Source of the DNA: Sphaerisporangium fuscum
GTDB taxonomy: Bacteria > Actinomycetota > Actinomycetes > Streptosporangiales > Streptosporangiaceae
Assembly (NCBI RefSeq): GCF_018531465.1
Contig: NZ_JAHDTF010000008.1
Span: 186,001 to 250,000 of the forward strand
Reading direction: 5' to 3'
Length of the DNA: 64,000 nt
Below, one piece after another: positions 8,557-16,931 of this stretch (its first letter is position 1; each line of letters opens with the position of its first letter). Made by a program: the position numbers and the translations under genes. The notes under the pieces are model-generated. The model was not told the DNA's origin, searched no databases, and saw only the letters and a program-made list of their open reading frames with translations.

Positions 8557-9297
8557 ATGAACGTATTGGGCATCGACATCGGCGGATCCGGGATCAAGGG
8601 TGCGCCGGTGGACACAGAGAGCGGAAAGCTGCTGGACGACAGGTGGCGGATCCCCACGCCGGCCCCCTCCACCCCCGAGGCCGTGGCGGCCGTCGTGCGG
8701 GAGCTGGTGGACCACTTCTCCTGGACGGGGCCGGTCGGCGTCACCTTCCCGGGCGTCGTCGTCGACGGGGTGACCCGGACGGCGGCCAACGTCGACCGCG
8801 CCTGGATCGGCCTGGACGCCCGCAAGCTCTTCGGCGAGGCGACCGGGCTGGAGGTGACCGTGCTGAATGACGCCGACGCCGCCGGCGTCGCTGAGGCCAC
8901 CTTCGGGGCCGGGCGCGGCCGCGAGGGGCTGGTGGCGATGTTCACCTTCGGCACCGGGATCGGCAGCGCGCTGATCATCGACGGCGTGCTGGTGCCGAAC
9001 ACCGAGTTCGGCCATCTGGAGATCGACGGTCACGAGGCCGAGAGCCGCGCGTCCGACCACGCCCGGGAGGCGCACGACCTGAGCTGGGAGAAGTGGGCGC
9101 ACCGCGTCCAGAAGTACCTGGAGCACATCCAGATGCTGATGTCGCCGTCGCTGATCATCGTGGGTGGCGGCGTCAGCAAGAAGGCCGACAAGTTCCTGCC
9201 GCTCGTCGACCTGAAGGGCACTCCGGTGGTGCCCGCCGCACTGCTCAACGAGGCGGGCATCATCGGGGCCGCGCTGGCCGCCGCCGGCCGCGGCTGA
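8557..9297 (+). CDS. ppgK: Polyphosphate glucokinase
   Basis: A 246-residue ROK-family kinase that phosphorylates glucose using polyphosphate or ATP. It shows the phosphate-binding DIGGSGIKG motif at the N-terminus, the LNDADAAG catalytic region (about 105), and [12 protein letters not shown] with [15 protein letters not shown] (about 130-160), typical of actinobacterial PpgK. The ATG at 8557 is chosen over upstream in-frame starts because it begins the conserved domain and follows GAGGAG. The gene is 98 bases from a divergent hydrolase gene. It supplies glucose 6-phosphate in the cytoplasm. The downstream anti-sigma-type gene is 110 bases away and is probably a separate unit. Confidence 0.9.
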   Translation: MNVLGIDIGGSGIKGAPVDTESGKLLDDRWRIPTPAPSTPEAVAAVVRELVDHFSWTGPVGVTFPGVVVDGVTRTAANVDRAWIGLDARKLFGEATGLEVTVLNDADAAGVAEATFGAGRGREGLVAMFTFGTGIGSALIIDGVLVPNTEFGHLEIDGHEAESRASDHAREAHDLSWEKWAHRVQKYLEHIQMLMSPSLIIVGGGVSKKADKFLPLVDLKGTPVVPAALLNEAGIIGAALAAAGRG

Positions 9298-9406
9298 CGG
9301 CCCCGGCACGCGCGGCGGCAGGCCCCACCTGGCAGGTTTCCCGGCGTCCTGTGTTTGGCGTCGTTCATGGGGGCACCTTTAACAGGGTGGGCCGGAAGGA
9401 GGAAAC

Positions 9407-9838
9407 GTGAAGGTGACGATCTCATTGCGCCTGCCGCGCGATGCCGCGAGCGTGTCCATCACCAGGCAGATTCTTGGGGCGGAGTTGGAGGTCCTCGGGG
9501 TCGAACGGCCGATCTGCGAGGACATTCAGCTCATGCTCACCGAAGCCTGCTCCAACGTCATAAGACACGCCAAAGACGGCGACGAGTACACCGTCAGCGC
9601 CGAACTCTCCGGTGACAAGTGCGTGATCACGGTGGTGGACACCGGCACCGGGTTCGACGCCGAGAAGGTCGGCCAGGGATCCCCCATGGCCGAGCACGGC
9701 CGGGGCCTGCAGATCATGCGGGCGCTGGCCGACGACGTACGCTTCATGAACCGCCCGCGCAAGGGGGCGATCGTCTGCCTCGAGAAGGGCCTGAAGTTCG
9801 CCTCCGACTCTCCCGGGGAGCTGATGTCCACCCGCTGA
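9407..9838 (+). CDS. RsbW-like ATP-binding anti-sigma factor / serine kinase
   Basis: A 143-residue stand-alone HATPase_c_2 protein of the RsbW/SpoIIAB type. It has the N box EACSNVIRHA (about residues 45-55), the G1 box DTGTGFD, and the GRGLQIM G2 box. Such proteins bind a sigma factor or anti-anti-sigma factor and phosphorylate the latter. The GTG start follows AGGAGGAAAC. No sigma factor or anti-anti-sigma gene is adjacent, which is common among the many orphan RsbW-like proteins of actinomycetes. Its partner therefore cannot be told from this window. Confidence 0.85.
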   Translation: MKVTISLRLPRDAASVSITRQILGAELEVLGVERPICEDIQLMLTEACSNVIRHAKDGDEYTVSAELSGDKCVITVVDTGTGFDAEKVGQGSPMAEHGRGLQIMRALADDVRFMNRPRKGAIVCLEKGLKFASDSPGELMSTR

Positions 9839-9957
9839 ACGGGCCGATCACGGAAGGGGGAGGGCGGGCCGGGCCGTAAACCATTGGCGTGGAGCCGGGG
9901 CGAGTTGCTTATCCTTTGCGGTGGCGGCTGTCTGACGAGACGGCCGGGAAAGCGACC

Positions 9958-12900
9958 ATGGGAACGTCTTCGTTGAAATCGCCCCTGACCGATCTGCGTG
10001 ACCGCCTGCCCGCGCTCATGCTGCGCGACGAGATCCGGCTGCGCCGTCGCATCGACGGCGCGCGCCGCGTCCGCGACGGCAAGTCCCTGCGGGCGATCGC
10101 CGACCAGGTCGCCGCCGACATCGAGGCGGCCGAGGCCAGGGTCGAGGCCCGCCGCGCGCTCACGCCGGCGATCACCTACCCGGCGAACCTGCCGGTCAGC
10201 CAGCGCAAGGACGACATCCTCCAAGCCCTGCGCGACAACCAGGTCGTGATCATCGCGGGCGAGACCGGGTCGGGCAAGACCACCCAGATCCCCAAGATCT
10301 GCCTGGAGCTCGGCCGGGGCGTGCGGGGCCAGATCGGCCACACCCAGCCGCGCCGCATCGCCGCGCGCACCGTCGCCGAGCGCATCGCCGAGGAGATCGG
10401 CACCCCGCTCGGCGAGACCGTCGGCTACAAGGTGCGCTTCACCGACCAGTCCGGCGACGACACCCTCGTCAAGCTGATGACCGACGGCATCCTGCTCGCC
10501 GAGATGCAGCGCGACCGCCTGCTCTCGCGGTACGACACCCTGATCATCGACGAGGCGCACGAGCGCAGCCTCAACATCGACTTCATCCTGGGCTACCTCA
10601 AGCAACTGCTGCCCAAACGGCCCGACCTCAAGGTGATCATCACCTCGGCGACGATCGACCCCGAGCGCTTCTCGCGGCACTTCGGCGGCGCGCCGATCGT
10701 CGAGGTCTCCGGCCGCACCTATCCCGTCGAGGTCCGCTACCGGCCCATCACCGACGAGCAGGAGGACCAGGCGCAGGCCATCGTCGACGCCGTCGACGAG
10801 CTCTGCGCCGAGGGGCCGGGCGACATCCTGGTCTTCCTCAGCGGCGAGCGCGAGATCAGGGACACCGCCGAGGCGCTCAAGGGCCGCAAGGAGGAGGTCC
10901 TGCCGCTGTTCGCGCGGCTGTCGGCGGGCGAGCAGCACCGCGTCTTCCAGCCCCACCGGGGGCGGCGCATCGTGCTGGCCACCAACGTCGCCGAGACCTC
11001 GCTGACGGTCCCCGGCATCAAGTACGTCGTCGACCCCGGCTTCGCCCGCATCTCGCGCTACAGCCACCGGCTGAAGGTGCAGCGCCTGCCGATCGAGCCG
11101 ATCTCGCAGGCGTCGGCCAACCAGCGCAAGGGCCGCTGCGGCCGTACCTCCGACGGCGTGTGCATCCGGCTCTACTCCGAGGAGGACTTCCTCGGCCGCC
11201 CGGAGTTCACCGACCCCGAGATCCTGCGCACCAACCTGGCCTCGGTCATCCTGCAGATGACCACGCTCGGCCTCGGCGACATCGCGGCGTTCCCTTTCGT
11301 GGAGCCCCCGGACCAGCGGCAGGTCAAGGACGGCGTCAACCTCCTGCACGAGCTCGGCGCCTTCGACGACCAGCGCAAGCTCACCTCCATCGGCAACCGG
11401 CTCGCCCAGCTTCCGGTCGACCCCCGGCTCGCCCGCATGGTGCTCGCCGCCGACGACAACGGCTGCGCCACCGAGGTCATGGTCATCGCGGCCGCGCTGT
11501 CCATCCAGGACCCCCGCGAGCGACCGGCCGACAAGCAGGCCCAGGCCGACCAGAAGCACGCCCGGTTCGTCGACAAGGAGTCCGACTTCCTGACGTACCT
11601 GAACCTCTGGGACCACCTGCGGGAGCAGCAGCGCGAGCTGTCCTCCAGCCAGTTCCGGCGCATGTGCAAGGCCGATTACCTCAACTACCTGCGGGTACGC
11701 GAGTGGCAGGACATCTACAGCCAGCTCAAGCAGGTCGCCAGGGGCATGGGCGTCACCCTCAACAGCACCCGCCCCGACCCGTACAAGATCCACGTCTCGC
11801 TGCTCGCCGGCATGCTGTCCCACATCGGCATGATGGACGTCGAGAAGTCCGACAAGAACGACGGCGGCCCGCGCCGCCGCTCCCTCCGCGAGTACATCGG
11901 CGCCCGCAACGCCCGCTTCGCCATCTTCCCCGGCTCGGCGCTGTTCCGGAAGCAGCCCCGCTGGGTCATGGCCGGGGAGCTCGTGGAGACGTCCCGGCTG
12001 TGGGCGCGCGTCGTGGCCAAGATCGAGCCCGAGTGGATCGAGCCGCTCGCCGGGCATCTGGTCCGGCGCACCTACAGCGAGCCCCACTGGGAGAAGAACC
12101 AGGGCGCGGTCATGGCCCTGGAGAAGGTCACCCTGTACGGCGTGCCCATCGTCGTCGACCGCAAGGTGAACTACGGCCGCATCGACCCCGATCTGTCGCG
12201 TGAGCTGTTCATCCGCCACGCTTTGGTCGACGGCGACTGGGACGCCCACCACCGCTTCCTGAAGGAGAACCGCCGGCTGCTGTCGGAGGTCGAGGAGCTG
12301 GAGAACCGCGCCCGGCGCCGCGACATCCTCGTCGACGACGAGACGCTGTTCGACTTCTACGACAAGCGCATCCCCGAGAGCGTGGTGTCGGGCCGCCACT
12401 TCGACTCCTGGTGGAAGAAGAAACGTCAGAGCGAGCCCGAGCTGCTCACCTTCTCCACCGACATGCTCATCAACGAGGGCGCCGACGCGGAGGACCTCCA
12501 GGAGGCCTACCCCGACGCCTGGCGGCAGGCCGGGCAGCGGATGCGGCTCACCTACCAGTTCGAGCCCGGCGCGGACGCCGACGGCGTCACCGTCCACGTC
12601 CCCCTCCAGGTGCTCAACCAGGTCGAGGGCGAGGGCTTCGACTGGCAGGTCCCCGGCCTGCGCGAGGAGCTCGTCACCGAGCTGATCCGCTCGCTGCCCA
12701 AGCAGATCCGCCGCAACTTCGTCCCCGCGCCGAACTTCGCCAAAGCCGTCCTGGAGCGCGTCACCCCCGGCAAGGAGCCGCTGCTGGAGGCCGTGTCGCG
12801 CGAGCTGCTCACCCTCACCGGCGTCCGCGTGCCGCTGGACGCCTGGGAGCCCGAGCGCCTGCCCGACCACCTGCGCGTCACCTACCGCGTCGTCGACGAA

Positions 12901-13848
12901 CGCAAGCGCACGGTCGCCGAGGACAAGGACCTCACCGCGCTCAAGCGCCGGCTCGCCCCCAAGCTGCGGGCCACCCTGTCACGGGCGGGGGAGCACCTCG
13001 AACGCACGGGCCTGCGCTCGTGGACGTTCGGCGAGCTGCCCAAGCTCTTCGAACAGGGGCGGGTGAAGGGCTACCCCGCGCTCGTCGACGAGGGCGCCAC
13101 GGTCGGCGTGCGCGTCTTCGAGACCGAGGCCGAGCAGCGTACGGCGATGTGGGCCGGCATGCGGCGGCTGGTGCTGCTCAACGTCACCTCACCCGCCAAG
13201 GCGATCCTGCGCGGCCTGTCCACCCAGCAGAAGCTCGCCCTCAGCCACAGCCCGCACCGCGACGCGGCCGAGCTGTTCGAGGACTGCGTCACGTGCGCTG
13301 CCGACAAGCTGATCGCCGAGTCCGGCGGCCCGGCCTGGAACGCCGCCGACTTCACCCGCGCGCACGACCACGTGCGCGCCGAGCTGTACGACACGACGGC
13401 GGAGGTCGTCTCCCGGGTGGAGCGCATCCTGGTCGTCTGGCAGAACGTCCGCAACACGCTCGCCGCGATGAAGAGCCCGGCCGACGCCCTGGAGGAGATC
13501 GAGGAGCACCTGTCCACCCTGGTGTTCCCCGGATTCGTCACCGAGACCGGCCACAAACGGCTGCCCGACCTGCAGCGTTACCTGCGGGCGGTCGAGCGGC
13601 GCCTGGAGAAGCTCCCCGACGACCCCTACCGCGACCACGAGCAGATGCTGCGGCTCGACGACATCCGCCTGGCCTACGAGGAGCTCCTCGCCAAGCTCCC
13701 TCCTGAACGCCGATCGGAGGAGGCCGTCGTCGACATCCGCTGGATGCTGGAGGAACTCCGCGTCAGCTACTTCGCCCAAACCCTGGGCACCCCGTACCCC
13801 GTCTCCGACAAACGCATCCAGAAGGCCATGGCCCAGCTCACCGACTAG
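9958..13848 (+). CDS. hrpA: ATP-dependent RNA helicase HrpA
   Basis: A 1296-residue DEAH-box helicase, the usual full length for HrpA. Walker A GETGSGKTTQ is at about residue 100, the DEAH box (IIDEAHERS) at about 200, SAT at about 230, and motif VI (QRKGRCGR) at about 390; the helicase-associated and OB domains follow, then the long HrpA-specific C-terminal region (DUF3418) ending near 1296. The ATG at 9958 gives an N-terminus (LRDRLPALMLRDEIRLRRR) like other HrpA proteins; an in-frame GTG at 9889 is less likely. Family role: RNA remodelling, in some bacteria resolving collided ribosomes. Its long frame produces very long shadow frames on the other strand that are not genes. Confidence 0.93.
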   Translation: MGTSSLKSPLTDLRDRLPALMLRDEIRLRRRIDGARRVRDGKSLRAIADQVAADIEAAEARVEARRALTPAITYPANLPVSQRKDDILQALRDNQVVIIAGETGSGKTTQIPKICLELGRGVRGQIGHTQPRRIAARTVAERIAEEIGTPLGETVGYKVRFTDQSGDDTLVKLMTDGILLAEMQRDRLLSRYDTLIIDEAHERSLNIDFILGYLKQLLPKRPDLKVIITSATIDPERFSRHFGGAPIVEVSGRTYPVEVRYRPITDEQEDQAQAIVDAVDELCAEGPGDILVFLSGEREIRDTAEALKGRKEEVLPLFARLSAGEQHRVFQPHRGRRIVLATNVAETSLTVPGIKYVVDPGFARISRYSHRLKVQRLPIEPISQASANQRKGRCGRTSDGVCIRLYSEEDFLGRPEFTDPEILRTNLASVILQMTTLGLGDIAAFPFVEPPDQRQVKDGVNLLHELGAFDDQRKLTSIGNRLAQLPVDPRLARMVLAADDNGCATEVMVIAAALSIQDPRERPADKQAQADQKHARFVDKESDFLTYLNLWDHLREQQRELSSSQFRRMCKADYLNYLRVREWQDIYSQLKQVARGMGVTLNSTRPDPYKIHVSLLAGMLSHIGMMDVEKSDKNDGGPRRRSLREYIGARNARFAIFPGSALFRKQPRWVMAGELVETSRLWARVVAKIEPEWIEPLAGHLVRRTYSEPHWEKNQGAVMALEKVTLYGVPIVVDRKVNYGRIDPDLSRELFIRHALVDGDWDAHHRFLKENRRLLSEVEELENRARRRDILVDDETLFDFYDKRIPESVVSGRHFDSWWKKKRQSEPELLTFSTDMLINEGADAEDLQEAYPDAWRQAGQRMRLTYQFEPGADADGVTVHVPLQVLNQVEGEGFDWQVPGLREELVTELIRSLPKQIRRNFVPAPNFAKAVLERVTPGKEPLLEAVSRELLTLTGVRVPLDAWEPERLPDHLRVTYRVVDERKRTVAEDKDLTALKRRLAPKLRATLSRAGEHLERTGLRSWTFGELPKLFEQGRVKGYPALVDEGATVGVRVFETEAEQRTAMWAGMRRLVLLNVTSPAKAILRGLSTQQKLALSHSPHRDAAELFEDCVTCAADKLIAESGGPAWNAADFTRAHDHVRAELYDTTAEVVSRVERILVVWQNVRNTLAAMKSPADALEEIEEHLSTLVFPGFVTETGHKRLPDLQRYLRAVERRLEKLPDDPYRDHEQMLRLDDIRLAYEELLAKLPPERRSEEAVVDIRWMLEELRVSYFAQTLGTPYPVSDKRIQKAMAQLTD

Positions 13849-13862
13849 CCTCCCGAGGCTCC

Positions 13863-14096
13863 TCAGCCGAGGAAGATCCCCGTGTCGAGGTCGAAGTCGA
13901 CCGGGGCCGGGAGGCGCAGCGGCTTACCCGTGGTCACGCGGGTGACGGTCTGGTAGAACCCGTCCTCGGGATCGCTCAGAACGGTCACCGAGGGCGGGGA
14001 GTCGACCGGGTCGATCACCAACATCACCGGAACCCGGCCCCGCGCGTAGATCTCCGGCTTGTCCTCCCGATCCTCCCGGGACTCTCCGGCCGAGCT
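13863..14096 (-). pseudogene. Remnant of a Uma2-family (DUF820) nuclease
   Basis: The minus frame ending at 13863 encodes REDREDKPEIYARGRVPVML, then VIDPVDSPPSVTVLSDP and DGFYQTVTRVTTGKPLRLP with a final FDLDTGIFLG. This is the C-terminal half of Uma2 proteins (PD-(D/E)XK restriction-like fold: the Asp and Lys of RDxxxKPxxYA, then a YWlVDP-type strand). The N-terminal half is missing: upstream the frame runs into the start of the divergent Nudix gene with no family sequence. It is therefore read as a truncated relic. Uma2 genes are very abundant and mobile-like in actinomycetes. Confidence 0.6.
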
Positions 14097-14108
14097 TAGG
14101 GTCGACCG

Positions 14109-14423
14109 GTGAGCACTTCGGGTAAGCGGCCTGACCGGGCCTTCATCGACGGGTTGCCGCGGGTGCGGTCGGCGGCGGGGGCGTTGATACGGGACGAGAG
14201 TGGGCGTGTCATGGTCGTGCACCCCACGTACAAGGACGACTGGGACATCCCCGGCGGAATGGTGGAGGTCGACGAGTCGCCGTTCGCGGCCTGCGTCCGC
14301 GAGATCGAGGAGGAGCTGGGCGTGAAGCGGCAGGTGGGGCCGCTGCTGTGCGTGGACTGGGTGTCGCCTCGCCCGCCCTGGGACAGCGGGCTGAGGGACG
14401 GTGGGATGACATCCGGCCGTTGA
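14109..14423 (+). pseudogene. Truncated Nudix hydrolase
   Basis: The 104-residue product carries a complete Nudix box (GGMVEVDESPFAACVREIEEELGV; the G-x5-E-x7-REUxEExGU pattern fits) but ends about 20 residues after LLCVDWVSPRPPWDSGL, where homologues normally continue for 40-60 residues with the rest of the beta sheet. The last residues (RDGGMTSGR) look out of frame or fused to unrelated DNA. The GTG start lies exactly six bases after a TAGGGT -10-like hexamer (14097-14102), so the transcript is probably leaderless. It lies head-to-head with the Uma2 relic in a decayed stretch. It may be a pseudogene or a minimal Nudix protein. Confidence 0.6.
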
Positions 14424-14887
14424 GCTGCGCTGATCCTCGACCTCTGGGACGAGCTGTCGTGCCGATCGGGCAGCCGGGCAGGAAACGCGACCGGACCGCG
14501 GGGAAATCCGTGACGCCCACGGCGCGGGCCCGGATGAATCCGGCTGATCTCGGGGCGGAGAGAACGATCACGCCGTGTCCCTTGTGGTCCGGGTACGGCT
14601 CAACGGGCCGTCGATCGGCGATCGGACGGCCCGTGGAACCCGTGGGGACTGGGTGATCATGCCGACGCCGGTCACCGGTGCCGCGAAGCTCAGGGAGACC
14701 GCGGCCGCGAGGCTGAATGCGCCGGAGATCAGGCGCTTGATTTTCATGGGAACCTTCCGGGTGGGAGAGGGGACGTCGTCCCGTGCGCCGCAAGGTTCGC
14801 TCGAGGCGCTGAAAACGCGGTGGAATTCCGTGGAGGGTGCTTTTCGGCGGCTTTTCAGGAGTTCTTCATGAGCTTTCAGCGGTCTGG
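14424..14887. other. Degenerate intergenic stretch with one small secreted-peptide frame
   Basis: Apart from the small frame at 14568-14747, no coding frame with domain similarity or a ribosome site is seen. Together with the Uma2 and Nudix remnants on its left, this looks like a region of decay between conserved genes (hrpA) and the accessory P450/ABC locus. Confidence 0.45.
14568..14747 (-). CDS. Small secreted peptide, unknown function
   Basis: A 59-residue product beginning MKIKRLISGAFSLAAAVSLS and continuing FAAPVTG: a positively charged start, a hydrophobic core and an Ala-rich cleavage region, which makes a convincing Sec signal peptide. The mature part would be only about 30 residues, Arg/Thr/Pro-rich and without cysteines. 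The ATG is preceded by GGAAGG at a good distance, which is the main support for it being real. I recognise no family. It sits alone in a degenerate region upstream of the truncated Nudix gene. Confidence 0.45.
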   Translation of the reverse strand: MKIKRLISGAFSLAAAVSLSFAAPVTGVGMITQSPRVPRAVRSPIDGPLSRTRTTRDTA

Positions 14888-15571
14888 TCACGGCGGGAGG
14901 TCGCGCCAGCGTTCGGCCGACGCCAGAGCGTCCAGGCTGATCCGCTCCAGGAACGCACCGCCCCTGGCCAGGCGGCGTCCCACGGGCGTGTCGAGCCCGA
15001 GCGTCTCCCCTGCCGCCTTCGTGATCTCCGCCGCCGCGAGCGTCTGCCGCGCGCTGATCACCGTCGAGTGGTACCAGGCGTCGTCGTCGACCACGTAGAT
15101 GTCGCGGCGCCGCCGCGGATCACGTTCGCGTCTGATCAGCCCCTGCTGGGTCAGGTAGCCCACCGCCATGGAGATCGAGGCGGGACTGACGTTCAGCCCG
15201 CGCGACAGCTCGGCCGCGGTGAGCCTGCCATCCTCGCTCAGCCACAGGCCGATGAGCACGCGCGCCACCATTTTCGGCAGGCCCATCCCGACCGCCATCT
15301 CGACGGCGCCCTCTTCCACCTCGAAGACCTTGCGGTCCTGGGGTCCGGCCTCGAGGGAACGTGCCGGAGTGCCGCGCCGTGCCCGCCGCGCTGCCGCCTG
15401 GTGCGCCCGCTCGGCGCGGTAGTCGCCGGGGCCGCCGTTGCGGCCGACCTCGCGGCTGATCGTCGAGGTCGGCCGGTCCAGCCGCCTGGCGATCTCCGCG
15501 TACGAACGTCCTTCGGCCAGGCCGGCCGCGATGCGTTGGCGGTCCTGCCGGGTCAACCTTCCTTCTGGCAT
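14888..15571 (-). CDS. Two-module HTH regulator (HTH_38 plus GbsR/MarR-like domain)
   Basis: A 227-residue protein. Residues 1-50 (MPEGRLTRQDRQRIAAGLAE, then GRSYAEIARRLDRPTSTISREV) form an IS30-transposase-like HTH_38. Residues about 75-165 form a winged-helix MarR/GbsR-type domain (VARVLIGLWLSEDGRLTAAE, LNVSPASISMAVGYLTQQGLI and a RRERDPRRRRDIY wing). The ATG at 15571 is preferred over one 16 codons upstream because it begins the HTH. It is divergent from a P450-ABC exporter operon, and two inverted repeats lie at its own start, with a different one over the P450 promoter. It probably represses the operon, perhaps sensing the P450 substrate. GbsR-type regulators bind small amines or drugs; the ligand here is unknown. 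Confidence 0.75.
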   Translation of the reverse strand: MPEGRLTRQDRQRIAAGLAEGRSYAEIARRLDRPTSTISREVGRNGGPGDYRAERAHQAAARRARRGTPARSLEAGPQDRKVFEVEEGAVEMAVGMGLPKMVARVLIGLWLSEDGRLTAAELSRGLNVSPASISMAVGYLTQQGLIRRERDPRRRRDIYVVDDDAWYHSTVISARQTLAAAEITKAAGETLGLDTPVGRRLARGGAFLERISLDALASAERWRDLPP

Positions 15572-15580
15572 GACGCCAGT

Positions 15581-15620
15581 ATTGCGTTCGGCATCACGCA
15601 ATGCAATGTTTCGTTGCATT
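15581..15620. promoter_or_regulatory. Two overlapping inverted repeats at the regulator start
   Basis: ATTGCGT (15581-15587) is inverted as ACGCAAT (15596-15602), and AATGCAA (15600-15606) is inverted as TTGCATT (15614-15620). They overlap by three bases and lie 10-50 bases upstream of the regulator start, where an autoregulatory operator would be expected. Confidence 0.55.
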
Positions 15621-15681
15621 CGACTCCAGGGTCAACGCATCAATTTATTGGCCCTGACCTGCATTGAAGCGAATCGGTCGA

Positions 15682-15717
15682 TTGACGGAATTCTTGAAAG
15701 CAACGTAGCTTTCAATC
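15682..15717 (+). promoter_or_regulatory. Leaderless P450 promoter with operator over the -10 region
   Basis: TTGACG (15682-15687) and TAGCTT (15706-15711) are separated by 18 bases, and TAGCTT lies exactly six bases before the ATG at 15718, so transcription should begin at the start codon. A perfect 8-base inverted repeat, TTGAAAGC (15694-15701) and GCTTTCAA (15708-15715), covers the -10 element. A protein bound there would block the promoter. There is no Shine-Dalgarno sequence. Confidence 0.6.
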
Positions 15718-16926
15718 ATGTCGAACGTGAACTATCGCGTGGAGCCGGTCACTCCGTCCCTGGACCGCGCACCCGCGTGCCCCTTCGATCCCGCCCCTTC
15801 GCTCACCGCCCTGCGCGCAGAGCAGCCGATCGCCCGCCTGGCCGCGCCCGAGGGCGCCCCCGGCGTCTGGATGATCACCGGATACGACCTGGTCCGCCAG
15901 ATCCTCGCCGACCCGCGGTTCAGCTCCCGCTACGAAACCCACTACCACCCCCTGGCCGGCGGTCACCTGCCGCCCGCCCCCGTCGGCGACCTGACCGGTA
16001 TGGACGCCCCCCAGCACACCCGCTTCCGCAAGCTGCTGGCGGGCAAGTTCACCGTCCGCAGGATGAACCTGCTCACCGAGCGGGTCACCGAGATCACCCG
16101 CGAGCGGCTCGACGCGATGGAGCGGCAGGGTCCGCCCGCCGACCTCGTCGAGGTCTTCGCGCAGCCGGTTCCGGCGCTGATCATCTGTGAGCTGCTCGGC
16201 GTGCCGTACGAGGACCGCGACCGGTTCCAGAGCTCCACCCGGGCCCTGCAGGACGCCGGGACCGCTGAGGCGCAGTACGCCGCCTTCGTCGAGCTCGGCA
16301 CATATCTGCGGGAGCTCGCGCTCGCCAAGCGGGCCGACCCGACCGACGACCTGCTCAGCGACCTGGCCACCGGCGGCGACCTGACCGACGAGGAGCTCGG
16401 CGGCGTGGCCGCCTTCCTGCTCGGCGCCGGGCTCGACACCACCGCCAACATGCTCGCGCTCGGCACCTTCGCCCTGCTGCGCAACCCGGCCCAGCTCACC
16501 GTCCTGCGCGGAGACCCCGATCTGGCCGCCGGTGCCGTAGAGGAGCTGCTGCGCTACCTGTCCGTCGCCGCCACCGGTATGCGCGGCGTGCTGGAGGACG
16601 TCGAGCTCGGCGGCAGGCGGCTCAGGGCGGGCGACACGGTCGTCATCGCGATCAACGCCGCCAACAGGGACCCGGCGAGGTTCTCCGACCCCGACGTGCT
16701 CGATCTGCGCCGCTCGGCCGCCGGGCATCTGGCCTTCGGCCACGGCGTCCATCAGTGCCTCGGTCAGCAGCTTGCCCGAATCGAGATGCGCGTCGCGTTT
16801 CCCGCGCTGCTCAACCGCTTCCCGACGCTGCGGCTCGCCGTACCGGCCGAAGAGCTGTCGCTGCGCACCGACCCCTCGCAGGTGTACGGCCTGCACGGCC
16901 TGCCCGTCACCTGGGATCGGGGGTGA
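15718..16926 (+). CDS. Cytochrome P450
   Basis: A 402-residue bacterial class I P450. The I-helix motif GAGLDTTANM (about residue 240) carries the acid/Thr pair, ExxR occurs in EELLRYL (about 278), and the heme loop FGHGVHQCLGQQLA (about 340-353) carries the axial Cys. It is soluble and would need separate ferredoxin and reductase partners, which are not encoded nearby. It is the first gene of an operon with an ABC exporter (the GTGA junction with the next gene indicates coupling). This pairing suggests modification and export of a toxic or secondary compound. No other biosynthetic enzymes are adjacent, so detoxification is as likely as biosynthesis. Confidence 0.9.
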   Translation: MSNVNYRVEPVTPSLDRAPACPFDPAPSLTALRAEQPIARLAAPEGAPGVWMITGYDLVRQILADPRFSSRYETHYHPLAGGHLPPAPVGDLTGMDAPQHTRFRKLLAGKFTVRRMNLLTERVTEITRERLDAMERQGPPADLVEVFAQPVPALIICELLGVPYEDRDRFQSSTRALQDAGTAEAQYAAFVELGTYLRELALAKRADPTDDLLSDLATGGDLTDEELGGVAAFLLGAGLDTTANMLALGTFALLRNPAQLTVLRGDPDLAAGAVEELLRYLSVAATGMRGVLEDVELGGRRLRAGDTVVIAINAANRDPARFSDPDVLDLRRSAAGHLAFGHGVHQCLGQQLARIEMRVAFPALLNRFPTLRLAVPAEELSLRTDPSQVYGLHGLPVTWDRG

Positions 16927-16931
16927 ACGCG

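Noticed and set aside
9526..12870. Minus-strand frame of 1114 codons
   Set aside because: It is the antisense shadow of hrpA: no ribosome site, repetitive Leu/Val/Gly/Asp/Arg composition, no domain. Long antisense frames are expected in very high-GC genes.
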